Shown here in pieces: positions 6,926 to 16,200 of a stretch of 64,000 bases of DNA. Positions within the stretch are counted from its first letter, which is position 1, and the number at the start of each line of letters is the position of its first letter. The stretch comes from Bacteroidaceae bacterium (lineage in GTDB: Bacteria; Bacteroidota; Bacteroidia; Bacteroidales; Bacteroidaceae): positions 153,306-217,305 of the forward strand of contig JAFRQD010000011.1 of the NCBI GenBank assembly GCA_017428785.1, written 5' to 3'. The notes under the pieces were generated by a model. It worked only from the letters and a program-made list of their open reading frames with translations. It was not told where the DNA came from and did no database searches. The translations under genes and the position numbers were made by a program.

Positions 6926-8008
6926 ATGGACAACGTACTAATTTCAGGATTGAAGAGAGAAAACTTCCAGGCTGTCATCCAAGGTAAGGAGACTGACCTC
7001 TACACCCTCACAAACAGCAATGGAATGGAAGTGAGCATCACAAACTACGGTGGTGCAATCATGGCCATCATGGTTCCCGACAAGGAAGGCAAGATGGCCA
7101 ATGTCATTCAGGGCCACGACTCCATCCAAAACATGGTGAACAGCCCAGAGCCCTTCCTCAGCACATTGGTGGGACGTTATGGCAACCGCATTGCAAAGGG
7201 ACATTTCATCATGAATGGCAAAGACTACAGCCTGGCCATCAACAATGGTCCCAACCACCTGCATGGAGGTCCCACTGGGTTCCATGCCCGCGTGTGGGAT
7301 GCTGAACAAATCAATGAGCATGAGCTTGTGCTGCGCTACATCTCAGCCTATTATGAGGAAGGATTCCCTGGCGAGCTCCACATGAATGTGAAGTTCAGCC
7401 TCACTGAGGACGATGAGCTCATCATAGACTATCGCGGCACCACCAACAAGAAGACACCAGTCAACATGACAAGCCACGGCTTCTTCTCACTGGCTGGCAT
7501 TGCCAACCCCACACCTGAAGCTCTCAACAACATCCTCACCATCAATGCAGATTTCTTCATCCCTATCGACGAGACAAGCATCCCCACAGGAGAAATACTG
7601 AAGGTGGATGGCACTCCATTTGACTTCCGCACCCCTCATGCTGTGGGAGAGCGCATAGGAGACACCAGCTGTCAGCAGATAGTCAACGGCACTGGCTATG
7701 ACCACTGCTATGTGCTCAACAAGAGAGAGCCAGGCGAGCTTTCCTATGCAGTGAAGTGTGTGGAGCCCATCAGTGGAAGAAAGCTGGAGATGTGGACCAC
7801 AGAGCCAGGCGTGCAGTTCTACAGCAGCAATTGGCACAGCGGCTTCACAGGCAACCAGGGAGCCACCTATCCCAAGTACTCAGCCCTCTGCTTTGAGGCT
7901 CAGCACTTCCCCGACTCCCCCAACCGTGCCTACTTCCCCAGCTGCATACTCAAGGCTGGTGAGATATACAGGCAAAAGACTATCTATAAGTTCGGTATAG
8001 AGTGGTAA
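6926..8008 (+). CDS. galM: Aldose 1-epimerase (galactose mutarotase)
   Basis: 360 residues of the GalM fold. Visible family segments are the N-terminal NYGGAIMAIMVPDKEGK, the GRYGNRIAKGHF motif, the NGPNHLHGG motif with the catalytic-region histidine, the NMTSHGFFSLAG region, and GTGYDHCYVL. The enzyme interconverts alpha and beta anomers of galactose and glucose, which feeds GalK with alpha-galactose. It is the first gene of a + strand operon with a sugar porter, galK and a sodium symporter, and has its own promoter. The ATG at 6926 gives the normal length. No signal peptide is apparent, so the enzyme is probably cytosolic. Confidence 0.94.
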   Translation: MDNVLISGLKRENFQAVIQGKETDLYTLTNSNGMEVSITNYGGAIMAIMVPDKEGKMANVIQGHDSIQNMVNSPEPFLSTLVGRYGNRIAKGHFIMNGKDYSLAINNGPNHLHGGPTGFHARVWDAEQINEHELVLRYISAYYEEGFPGELHMNVKFSLTEDDELIIDYRGTTNKKTPVNMTSHGFFSLAGIANPTPEALNNILTINADFFIPIDETSIPTGEILKVDGTPFDFRTPHAVGERIGDTSCQQIVNGTGYDHCYVLNKREPGELSYAVKCVEPISGRKLEMWTTEPGVQFYSSNWHSGFTGNQGATYPKYSALCFEAQHFPDSPNRAYFPSCILKAGEIYRQKTIYKFGIEW

Positions 8009-8055
8009 AAGAAACAAACAACTATAATTCAAAATAACTAAATTCAAAAAACATT

Positions 8056-9345
8056 ATGACACAAACAAAATCGAATAGCAATCTGGTTGCTATCATCACA
8101 ATGTGCTTCATCTTCGCGATGATCAGTTTTGTAACCAACATGGCAGCCCCATTCGGCACCATCTGGAAGAACCAGTATGAGTGGGCAGGCATGACAGGTA
8201 ACCTCATGAACTTCCTTGCCTATCTGTTCATGGGCATTCCCGCAGGCAAGATGCTCCTCAAGATTGGTTACAAGAAAACCACTCTCGCTGCTCTTGCAGT
8301 AGGCTTCATCGGCATCTGCATCCAGTACCTCAGCAGCTTCGAGTTCCTGCAAGGCTCAGCCATTTATGTCTATCTGCTTGGAGCATTTGTATGCGGCTTC
8401 TGTGTCTGCATGCTCAACACCGTAGTAAACCCCATGCTCAACATGCTTGGTGGTGGTGGCAACAAAGGCAACCAGCTCATCCAGACAGGTGGCACACTGA
8501 ACTCACTGACAGGCACACTGACTCCTCTGCTGGTAGGTGCTCTCGTTGGCACAGTCACCGACAAGACAGCCATGTCTGATGTCTCTCCCCTACTCTTCAT
8601 TGCAATGGGTGTCTTCGGCCTTGCATTCATCATCATTGCCAGCCTCACAATTCCTGAACCAGCCCAGGAGCGCAACACAAAGGTTTATGAGCATAGTGCT
8701 TGGAACTTCCGTCACTTTGTGCTTGGTGCCATTGCCATCTTCTTCTATGTAGGTATCGAGATTGGTATTCCTGCACAGGTCATCTTCTACCTCTCAGATG
8801 CAAGTGAGAAGGGTGCAGGCATAGCAGTCAATGGAGCAGCCATCGGTGGTGCCATTGCAGCCATCTACTGGTTGCTGATGATGGTAGGCCGTTTCAGCAG
8901 CACATTGGTATCAGGCAAGGTCAGCAGCCGTGCACAGATGATCACCATGAGCACAATTGCCATCATCTTGATTCTCATCGCCATTTCTATTCCCAAGACA
9001 ACCACAATCAGCATGCCTGGCTATAGTGCAGCAGATGGCTTCGCCATGTTCCAAGTACCTCTGAGCTGTCTCTTCCTCGTGCTCTGCGGTATGTGCACCA
9101 GCATCATGTGGGGCTGCATCTTCAACATGGCAGTAGAAGGACTGGGTAAATACACAGAGCAGGCTTCTGGCATCTTCATGATGCTCGTAGTAGGTGGTGG
9201 TGTGATGCCCTGGCTGCAAGAAAAGATAGCAGAAGGCTTTGGCTACATGAACAGCTACTGGCTCGTAATTGCCATGCTCGTTTACATGCTTTACTACAGC
9301 TTGATTGGCTGCAAGAACGTCAACAAGGACATTCCCGTAGAGTAA
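8056..9345 (+). CDS. MFS sugar transporter, FucP/glucose-galactose type
   Basis: 429 residues with about 12 hydrophobic segments, starting MTQTKSNSNLVAIITMCFIFAMISF. Features of the FucP/GGP branch of the major facilitator superfamily include FMGIPAGKMLLKIGYKKT after helix 2, the FVCGFCVCMLNTVVNPMLNMLGG segment in helix 4-5, and the LLMMVGRFSSTLVSGKVSSR loop. Such porters import sugars by H+ (or Na+) symport through the inner membrane. Galactose or glucose is the likely substrate because the gene lies between galM (47 bp upstream) and galK (43 bp downstream). No substrate-specific residue was checked. Confidence 0.88.
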   Translation: MTQTKSNSNLVAIITMCFIFAMISFVTNMAAPFGTIWKNQYEWAGMTGNLMNFLAYLFMGIPAGKMLLKIGYKKTTLAALAVGFIGICIQYLSSFEFLQGSAIYVYLLGAFVCGFCVCMLNTVVNPMLNMLGGGGNKGNQLIQTGGTLNSLTGTLTPLLVGALVGTVTDKTAMSDVSPLLFIAMGVFGLAFIIIASLTIPEPAQERNTKVYEHSAWNFRHFVLGAIAIFFYVGIEIGIPAQVIFYLSDASEKGAGIAVNGAAIGGAIAAIYWLLMMVGRFSSTLVSGKVSSRAQMITMSTIAIILILIAISIPKTTTISMPGYSAADGFAMFQVPLSCLFLVLCGMCTSIMWGCIFNMAVEGLGKYTEQASGIFMMLVVGGGVMPWLQEKIAEGFGYMNSYWLVIAMLVYMLYYSLIGCKNVNKDIPVE

Positions 9346-9388
9346 CTCTTAAACATTCAAACAACAAAAACCATTAAACATATCAATA

Positions 9389-10549
9389 ATGAAACTTACA
9401 ATTGACGACGTAAGAAGTCGCTTCATCAAGCACTTCGATGGCAGCACAGGTTCCATTTATGCTTCTCCTGGCCGCATCAACCTCATTGGCGAACATACAG
9501 ATTATAATAATGGCTTCGTATTCCCTGGAGCAGTAGAACAAGGCATCATTGCAGAAATCAAGCCTAATGGCACTCGCAATGTACGTGCCTATTCCATTGA
9601 CCTCAAGGACTACACAGAATTCTCTCTTGATGATGAGAAAGGCCCCAATGCAACATGGGCACGCTACATCTTTGGTGTCTGCCGTGAGATGATGGCTCTT
9701 GGAGTTCCTGTAGAAGGCTTCAACACAGCTTTTGCAGGTGATGTACCCCTTGGTGCTGGCATGAGCTCAAGTGCAGCTCTCGAGAGCACCTATGCATTCG
9801 CCCTGAATGATTTGTTTGGAAACAACAAGATAGAGAAGATGGAACTCGCTAAGGTTGGTCAGCGCACAGAGCACAAGTATGTAGGTGTCAACTGTGGCAT
9901 CATGGACCAGGCCATCAGTGTACTTGGCAAGAAGGGAGCTCTTCTGCGTCTGGACTGCCGTAGTGGCGAATATGAATATTTCCCCTGGAATCCAAAAGGC
10001 TATCAGCTCATCCTTGTCAACAGCTGTGTAAAGCATGAACTGAAAGGCTCTCCCTACAACGAGCGCCGCTTGCAATGTGAGCATGTTGCAGAAATCATCA
10101 GCAAGACACATCCAGAAGTGAAGAGTCTTCGTGATGCAAACTACGACATGCTTGAGGAAGTGAAGAGCCAAATCACAGAAGATGAGTACAAGCGTGCACG
10201 CTATGTCATTGGTGAGGTTGTACGCGTGCTGACTGTATGTGATGCCCTCAAGAAGGATGACTACGAGACTGTTGGTAAGATGATGTATGAGACCCACTAC
10301 GGCCTCTCCAAGGAGTATGAAGTAAGCTGTGAAGAGCTTGACTTCCTCAACGAAGTTGCCAAGGAAGAAGGTGTTACAGGCTCACGCATCATGGGTGGTG
10401 GCTTTGGTGGCTGCACCATCAACCTTGTTGCCAACGAACTGGCTGACAACTTCAAGAAGGTTGTTGTCGAGAAGTTTGAGAAAAAGTATGGCAAGAAGCC
10501 CATTGTCATTGACGTAGTCATTGGTGATGGCTCTCGCAAGCTCTGCTAA
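9389..10549 (+). CDS. galK: Galactokinase
   Basis: 386 residues of the GHMP kinase family. The galactokinase signature GRINLIGEHTDYN is near residue 30, the ATP-binding loop PLGAGMSSSAALES is at about 120-133, and the C-terminal GHMP motif GSRIMGGGFGGCTINLV is at about 330-347. GalK phosphorylates alpha-D-galactose to galactose-1-phosphate with ATP in the cytosol, the entry step of the Leloir pathway. It sits in the galM-porter-galK-symporter operon. No galT or galE is present in this window. Confidence 0.96.
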   Translation: MKLTIDDVRSRFIKHFDGSTGSIYASPGRINLIGEHTDYNNGFVFPGAVEQGIIAEIKPNGTRNVRAYSIDLKDYTEFSLDDEKGPNATWARYIFGVCREMMALGVPVEGFNTAFAGDVPLGAGMSSSAALESTYAFALNDLFGNNKIEKMELAKVGQRTEHKYVGVNCGIMDQAISVLGKKGALLRLDCRSGEYEYFPWNPKGYQLILVNSCVKHELKGSPYNERRLQCEHVAEIISKTHPEVKSLRDANYDMLEEVKSQITEDEYKRARYVIGEVVRVLTVCDALKKDDYETVGKMMYETHYGLSKEYEVSCEELDFLNEVAKEEGVTGSRIMGGGFGGCTINLVANELADNFKKVVVEKFEKKYGKKPIVIDVVIGDGSRKLC

Positions 10550-10551
10550 TA

Positions 10552-10655
10552 AAAAGTTGAAAAGGTGAAAAGTTGAAAAAGTAAAAAGAAAAGGACATAT
10601 CTCACCTTTTCACTTTTTCACCTTTTCACCTTTTTATTTTTTTTACCTTTTCATC
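10552..10655. repeat. GTGAAAAG / CTTTTCAC inverted low-complexity tract
   Basis: A left block of GTTGAAAAGGTGAAAAGTTG units and a right block of CACCTTTTCACTTTTTCACC units can pair across about 15 nt and fill the galK-symporter gap. The same family is read in frame in the ompA gene (about 47998-48053) and lies at 21432-21458, where it supplies the stop of the MIP18 gene. The hairpin could attenuate transcription into the symporter gene. Confidence 0.7.
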
Positions 10656-12350
10656 ATGGCATTATTAGACTGGATTGTCATTGGCGTGTTCTGCTGTGCG
10701 CTGATTGGCATAGTTCTTTGGGTCGTTTCACAGAAGAACGATAACTCGGCAGACTATTTTCTTGGCGGAAAAGATGCAACATGGATAGCCATCGGTGCAT
10801 CTATCTTCGCTTCTAATATCGGCTCAGAACACCTCATCGGCCTTGCTGGAGCAGGTGCTTCATCTGGTATGGCAATGGCACATTGGGAGATTCAGGGCTG
10901 GATGATTCTGATACTCGGTTGGGTGTTCGTACCCTTCTACTCCCGTTCCATGGTATATACGATGCCTGAGTTCCTGGAGCGTCGCTACAACACCCAGAGC
11001 CGCACCATCCTCAGCGTTATCTCTCTTATCAGTTATGTACTGACAAAGGTTGCTGTGACGGTTTATGCCGGCGGCCTTGTCTTCCAGCAGGTGTTCGGCA
11101 TCAAAGAGCTTTGGGGCATCGACTTCTTCTGGATTGCAGCCATTGGTTTAGTGCTTGTCACAGCTCTTTATACTATCTTCGGAGGCATGAAGAGCGTACT
11201 CTACACCTCCGTGCTGCAGACGCCTATCCTCTTGCTCGGCTCGCTCATCATTCTCGTCCTGGGCTTGAAGGCTATTGGCAGTTGGGACCAGATGCTCCAG
11301 TATTGCGACGTGAAGCCCAACTACGAAGGTGCCACAGGCACAATGATTCACATCATGCGCTCTAACAGCGACCCGCAGTATCCCTGGTTGGGAGCACTCA
11401 TCGGCTCGGCTGTCATAGGCTTCTGGTACTGGTGTACCGACCAGTATATCGTTCAGCGTGTCCTTTCTGGTAAGAACGAGAAGGAGAGCCGCCGCGGTAC
11501 CATCTTCGGAGCCTACCTGAAGCTGCTGCCCGTGTTCCTGTTCCTGATTCCCGGCATGATAGCCCTGGCTCTGCACCAGAAGAATATGGATGCTGGTGCA
11601 GCTTTCCTGCCATTGCTCGAGGACGGCACACCCAATGCCGACGCTGCCTTCCCTACCCTAGTGGCTAAGATACTGCCTGCCGGCGTGAAAGGTCTCGTTG
11701 TTTGCGGCATCCTTGCAGCTCTGATGTCGTCGCTCGCATCGCTGTTCAACAGCTCGGCTATGCTCTTCACCATCGACTTCTGGAAACGCCTGAAGCCGCA
11801 GACCAGCGAGAAGAGCCTGGTTCGCATTGGACAGACTGCTACCGTCGTCATCGTGATACTCGGCATCCTGTGGATTCCCATCATGAGGAGCGTAGGCAAT
11901 GTGCTCTACAACTACCTGCAGGACGTTCAGAGCGTGCTTGCTCCTGGCATCGCTGCAACCTTCCTGCTGGGCGTCACATGGAAGCGTGCCTCTGCAAAGG
12001 GCGGTCAGTGGGGCCTGCTCTCGGGCATCATCATCGGCTTGACGCGACTCGGTGCAAAGGTGTATTACAGCAATGTCACCGACGCAGCAGACAATTGGTT
12101 CAAAGCCGTGTTCTACGACTTCAACTGGCTGTTCTTCTGCGGCGTGATGTTGGTAGTATGCAGCATGGTTGTCATCTTAGTATCGCTTGTCACAGAAGCT
12201 CCCAGCCGTGAGAAGATACAAGGCCTCGTCTTCGGCACATCTACTCCCGAACAGATTGCCGCAACGCGTGCCAGCTGGAACCACTGGGATGTCATCCACA
12301 CCCTCATTATCATCTGCTTCACCGTAGCATTCTACATCTACTTCTGGTAG
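10656..12350 (+). CDS. Sodium/sugar symporter, SSS family (SGLT-like)
   Basis: 564 residues with about 14 membrane segments. Family hallmarks are the N-terminal SADYFLGGKDATWIAIGASIFASNIGSEHLIGLAG (Na+ site region of helix 1), YTMPEFLERRYN, YTIFGGMKSVLYT, and the sugar-transporter signature around WYWCTDQYIVQRVLSGKNEKESRRG. It imports glucose or galactose with Na+ across the inner membrane. It is the last gene of the galactose operon; galK ends 106 bp upstream and a strong terminator lies 26 bp downstream. Its codons end in C or G more often than those of galK, so it may have a different history. The exact sugar is inferred from context. Confidence 0.9.
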   Translation: MALLDWIVIGVFCCALIGIVLWVVSQKNDNSADYFLGGKDATWIAIGASIFASNIGSEHLIGLAGAGASSGMAMAHWEIQGWMILILGWVFVPFYSRSMVYTMPEFLERRYNTQSRTILSVISLISYVLTKVAVTVYAGGLVFQQVFGIKELWGIDFFWIAAIGLVLVTALYTIFGGMKSVLYTSVLQTPILLLGSLIILVLGLKAIGSWDQMLQYCDVKPNYEGATGTMIHIMRSNSDPQYPWLGALIGSAVIGFWYWCTDQYIVQRVLSGKNEKESRRGTIFGAYLKLLPVFLFLIPGMIALALHQKNMDAGAAFLPLLEDGTPNADAAFPTLVAKILPAGVKGLVVCGILAALMSSLASLFNSSAMLFTIDFWKRLKPQTSEKSLVRIGQTATVVIVILGILWIPIMRSVGNVLYNYLQDVQSVLAPGIAATFLLGVTWKRASAKGGQWGLLSGIIIGLTRLGAKVYYSNVTDAADNWFKAVFYDFNWLFFCGVMLVVCSMVVILVSLVTEAPSREKIQGLVFGTSTPEQIAATRASWNHWDVIHTLIIICFTVAFYIYFW

Positions 12351-12376
12351 AGAATCATAAAACCTGCGATTGAAAT

Positions 12377-12411
12377 AAACCCCGAAAGCCAGACAAAAAC
12401 TTTCGGGGTTT
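12377..12411 (+). terminator. Terminator of the galactose operon
   Basis: A 12-bp perfect stem AAACCCCGAAAG (12377-12388) / CTTTCGGGGTTT (12400-12411), 11-nt loop, followed by a T-rich stretch. Confidence 0.92.
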
Positions 12412-12424
12412 ATTGTTATTTATG

Positions 12425-12773
12425 GGTGTCCGGTAAAATTACTCAAGTATCGGGAGTTCAGCCCGAAAGGGCTGTACTATGAGGACACCAGCTTTGCTGC
12501 CTGACCGAGAGGAAGAACCAAGGGTAACGCCCTTGGATTAAGGGAACTGCCTATCTACTCTCTGCCTGGAAGGCAGTACTTAAAATAACCTAGTATTGCC
12601 TTCCAGGCAAAGAGGTAAGTGTAGGCTCTCTTTCTTGGGGCGTTGCCCCAAGTTACTCAAAGTGTTGGCTTACAGCCAAATCAGAACTCTCGAAACATCA
12701 GTAAAATTATTTCATAAAGATCAGCACCCTCGATTACACCGTCATTTAAATGGAATTATTGGTGTCCGGTAAA
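12425..12773. repeat. Cluster of nested palindromes bounded by a 13-bp direct repeat
   Basis: GGTGTCCGGTAAA occurs at 12425-12437 and again at 12761-12773. Between and just after these lie at least six palindromes: CAGCCCGAAAGGGCTG, CCAAGGGTAACGCCCTTGG, GCCTGGAAGGCA paired with TGCCTTCCAGGC, CTTGGGGCGTTGCCCCAAG, TTGGCTTACAGCCAA and GGCCTTACAGGCC. There is no ORF of note. This looks like a non-coding, structured repeat element rather than a gene. Confidence 0.65.
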
Positions 12774-12840
12774 TTCGGCCTTACAGGCCAGAATTAACCG
12801 TTCAGCACTCCGTCAAAACACGCCCTGAGAGGGGGTTAAA

Positions 12841-12928
12841 AACGCCGCGTGCGGCGATGTCCAACGCCGCACGCGGGGATTGCCATCGCCGCAGCCGGGG
12901 ATTGCCATCGCCGCAGCCGGCGTTTTCA
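12841..12928. repeat. 22-bp-period array, four units (GC-rich type)
   Basis: Units begin at 12841, 12863, 12885 and 12907. Offset-6 hexamers are GCGTGC (12847), GCACGC (12869), then GCAGCC (12891 and 12913), so two are perfect RCRYGY and two differ. The array ends 5 bp from the stop codon of the orphan sorting tail at 12934. Confidence 0.85.
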
Positions 12929-12933
12929 TGGCC

Positions 12934-13060
12934 TTACTTTACCGTCTTTTTTCTTCCGTTTTGAATGTAGATTCCCTTCTGCGAGGGCTTGCTGTTTAAC
13001 CTCCTGCCGCTGAGGTCGTACCAGGCGGCATCCTCAAGGTCTGTTTGTTCTTTGTTTCAT
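12934..13060 (-). pseudogene. Orphan T9SS-like C-terminal tail (decayed gene)
   Basis: On the - strand the frame after TGA at about 13057-13059 reads NKEQTDLEDAAWYDLSGRRL and continues NSKPSQKGIYIQNGRKKTVK to TAA at 12934-12936. This is the terminal signature of Bacteroidales secreted proteins (LSGRRL then KGIYIxNGRK), the same form as the tail of the 1378-aa protein. Only about 40 codons exist and there is no start in this frame. An ATG at about 13060 opens only MKQRTNRP* in the neighbouring frame. A consensus promoter (13233-13263) and a leader hairpin (13103-13142) lie upstream, so this appears to be a gene that lost its body but kept its promoter and tail. Confidence 0.75.
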
Positions 13061-13102
13061 ATCGATATTGTTTTAATAGTTGGCAGATGGGGATATATAG
13101 CG

Positions 13103-13142
13103 CATCAGGCTCCCTGCGCCTGTCGGCACAGAAAGCCTGATG
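13103..13142 (-). other. Leader hairpin before the orphan tail
   Basis: A 9-bp stem CATCAGGCT (13103-13111) / AGCCTGATG (13134-13142) with a structured 22-nt loop, in the transcript predicted from the promoter at 13233-13263. Confidence 0.55.
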
Positions 13143-13232
13143 TCGTTATTCCTCCTTGATGGAGTCGTCACTTTTCCGCTCCCTTAGAAAGATGTGAGTG
13201 GTTGGACACATGATTTCTTTCCATTTCTGCTG

Positions 13233-13263
13233 CAAATATACGATTAAGTGAGCAAAGTGCAAA
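13233..13263 (-). promoter_or_regulatory. Promoter facing the orphan sorting tail
   Basis: On the - strand TTTG (complement of 13260-13263), 19 nt, TATATTTG (complement of 13233-13240). It is consensus, yet downstream there is only a short leader and the tail remnant. Confidence 0.75.
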
Positions 13264-13280
13264 GAAAATGCATGTTTTTC

Positions 13281-16200
13281 TTACTTAACGGCAACTTTTT
13301 TACCATTTACGATGTAGATACCCTTTTGCATCTTGCCGATGCGCTGGCCGGCGAGGTTAACTATCGTTGAGCCTTGCTCGTAGAATCTGTCGTCCGTTGT
13401 CCGTTGTCCGTTGTCTATTGCTTTGATGCCTGTCATCGTGTCTGCAGTGAAGTAGCCAGGACTACCTGTGCCGCCATCAGGACGGGCGTATGTCTTATCT
13501 ACGAATGAATAATTATATAGTGTACCCTTTCCACCGACAAGTTTATCGCATCCCTGGAACATGGCGCCCGAATTAGCATTGCTTGTACTCCAGTCGCCAA
13601 AGCAACAAATGGTTGTCAACTCGGAACATGAATTAAACATAAACTTCATATTTGTTACATTGGTAATATCGAATGAGGTAAGGTCGATTATCTGGAGTGA
13701 ACTGCAGTCTTCGAACATACAGTACATACGCGTTACATTGGAGGTGTTGAAGCTACTTAGGTCAAGAGATTTAAGTTTCGAGCAGCCATAGAACATAAAA
13801 CTTATGTCCGTAACATTATCCATGTTGAGGTTCTCCAGTCCTTCGATGCTCGTCAGTTCGGTGCATCCGCTAAACATACCTTCCATCGAAGTCAAGGTAG
13901 CTTCCTTCATCGAGGGGTCGATATCGGCCTTGAGTACCTTGTTGCCGAATTTGGAAGAGACTCTATTAGCTGGATCATATAGTTTCGTCTCGCCGCTGCG
14001 CGAAGTCCGCTGATAGTCATAGTAGAATGTCATTGTACCTGTTTCTTCAGCTAACTCAGCATATACTTCCTTCTTCCGAACAGGACGAACGGTTTGACCG
14101 TAGCAGCGGTTGTAGCTGCCTATGAAAATATTGCCAGAATAAAAGTACAGGCCGCACGCGATGCCGGAGGAATTCGCATAGAGCGAACGCGACAAGTAGT
14201 GGCCGTAGCTGCCTGCGCCGTTGTGATTCGTATCGTTGAAGAAGCCGGCAGCGGCCAGAAAAATTGAGTTGCCGTTGCTCTTGCTCGTAATCTTCCATCC
14301 GTTAACGCCGTTCACCTGCGTCCACTCTGTCGTCGTGTACTCGCTATTGATTAACTCCTCTATTTGGCTGTAGCTCGGCATCTGCCATTCGCTGCCCCAA
14401 ATGACTGTCGCAGCATCATCTTCGGGAAGAACCTCAGTCATGCCGACATCGTACTTTTTGAACGTGTCGCCGCCATCTTCGGTGTCGAAGTAAGTGCCCC
14501 AGCTGTAGTCTTCCTTCGGTTGCGTCTCGCCCCAAGCGAAGTAATCGCCATAGTCTTCTGGGTTCTCAGCACCTACATTGCATGTCGCCCAAAGTGTGCC
14601 GCTGGGCAAGCCGAGGTCTACATAGTCATGCTCCTCGGGTTCAAATACTGTCAGTTGGCATTCGGCCTTCACGCCGCTACCGTCCGTTGCATAACAGGTG
14701 ATTGTGCAGGTACCGACAGATTTTGCTTGGACTTTCCCTCCATACACTGTTGCCACGTTGGTGTCGCTACTTTTCCACCTCAAATAACCGTTGTCGGCAT
14801 TGGCAGGTTCAAGGGTAGACGTAAGTGACCAGTATGTGTCGACTTCCATTCTAAGCAAGGTATTGCTCAAATCTATTGAAGAAACCAATATAGGTTCTGT
14901 GTAGCGGACGGGCCGTACGCTTAAACAGAATTTTGGTGTTGCAAGATAATGGGCAAATAGGCTCGATGTAAAGTATATTTCTGAAGCATATTGATAAGAA
15001 GGATTCAAAATGCGTGACCAATAGTTACCTTTTTCCCCTTCTCCGGACTTCCCGTATAAGCAATTACCAGCAGCAGGCAGGAAGATGCTATTGCCGTTAC
15101 TCTTACTTGTAATCAGTCTGCCATTCACCCCGTTCAGTTGTGTCCACTCAGACGTGGTATATTCTTCGCTGATTAGTTCTAATATCTGAGCCTCGCTTGG
15201 CATCTGCCAATCGCTACCCCAATTGACTGTTGCTGCATCGTCTTCTGGTTGGAGAGATGTCAATATACCTGTGCCACCGTCCACATTATATTTTGCCAGA
15301 ATGTAGTCACTGATTCTGTAGCTTTCAAAGTTGTCGAAATCTTCCTTCGGCGTTGTCTCGCCCCAAGCGAAGTAGTCGCCATACTCCTCGGGACTGTTGG
15401 CACCCACATTACATGTAGCCCACAAAGTGCCGCTGGGCAAGCCAAGGTCGACATATTCATGCTCTTGAGGTGTTTCTGCTTTGCCGAGGTAAGAGAGCTG
15501 GAAGTTGTCGAAGGCAACCCACTGGTGCGTTGCTGTTCCCTCGATGCCGACAGTCAGACCGCCATTGCCGTCATATACGAATGTAATGGGCTCAATAGTG
15601 TAGCGCCCCATATAGAACGATGCGCCGGCATCGGCCATACTGTTCTCCGAACCTGCAATGGCAGGCAGTTCTGCCGTTTCGCTGCCAATGAAGAACTTGG
15701 GAGCATCTTCTGTAACGCCATCTTCCTGGCGATAGAAGCCTTGTGCCGTCAACTGATACACGCCAGCAGGAGCATCTGCGATGGTCTGGCTGATGGTAAA
15801 TGTCGAGTGATATGACTCGGCGCAGTAGTTCTCAACTTTATCATATAATGGACCGCCCAACGTCTTGTCGGTGCAGTTGCCGCCAACTTCCCAAGCTTCA
15901 GTACGCATGTCGTTGCGGTTGAAGGTGGGGTTCTGCAGCAGGAAGGTGGCATCCACGGGATTGTTCTGCGTAGCTGACTCTAATGCTTTCATGCGCTCCT
16001 GCATCAACTCATCTTTCGGAACGATAATCCATTCGTGCGGAGTGTTGCTCATCACGAGGTTGTTGTTGCTATCGATGTTGATATACTGTCCCTCGCTATT
16101 AGCTATGTAGAAGCCTGAGCCTTGTTTATCGAAGAACCATCCGTACTCGTCGCTGTCCATGTAGAGGTTGCTGCCAAGATATTGTTGGTATCCGCCATTG

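Noticed and set aside
10552-10655. Rho-independent terminator between galK and the symporter gene
   Set aside because: The arms are A/T-rich low-complexity repeats with weak pairing, and the symporter gene has no promoter of its own, so read-through is more likely.
12841-12928. CRISPR array
   Set aside because: The 22-bp arrays are contiguous units without unique spacers of constant length, and no cas gene is present.
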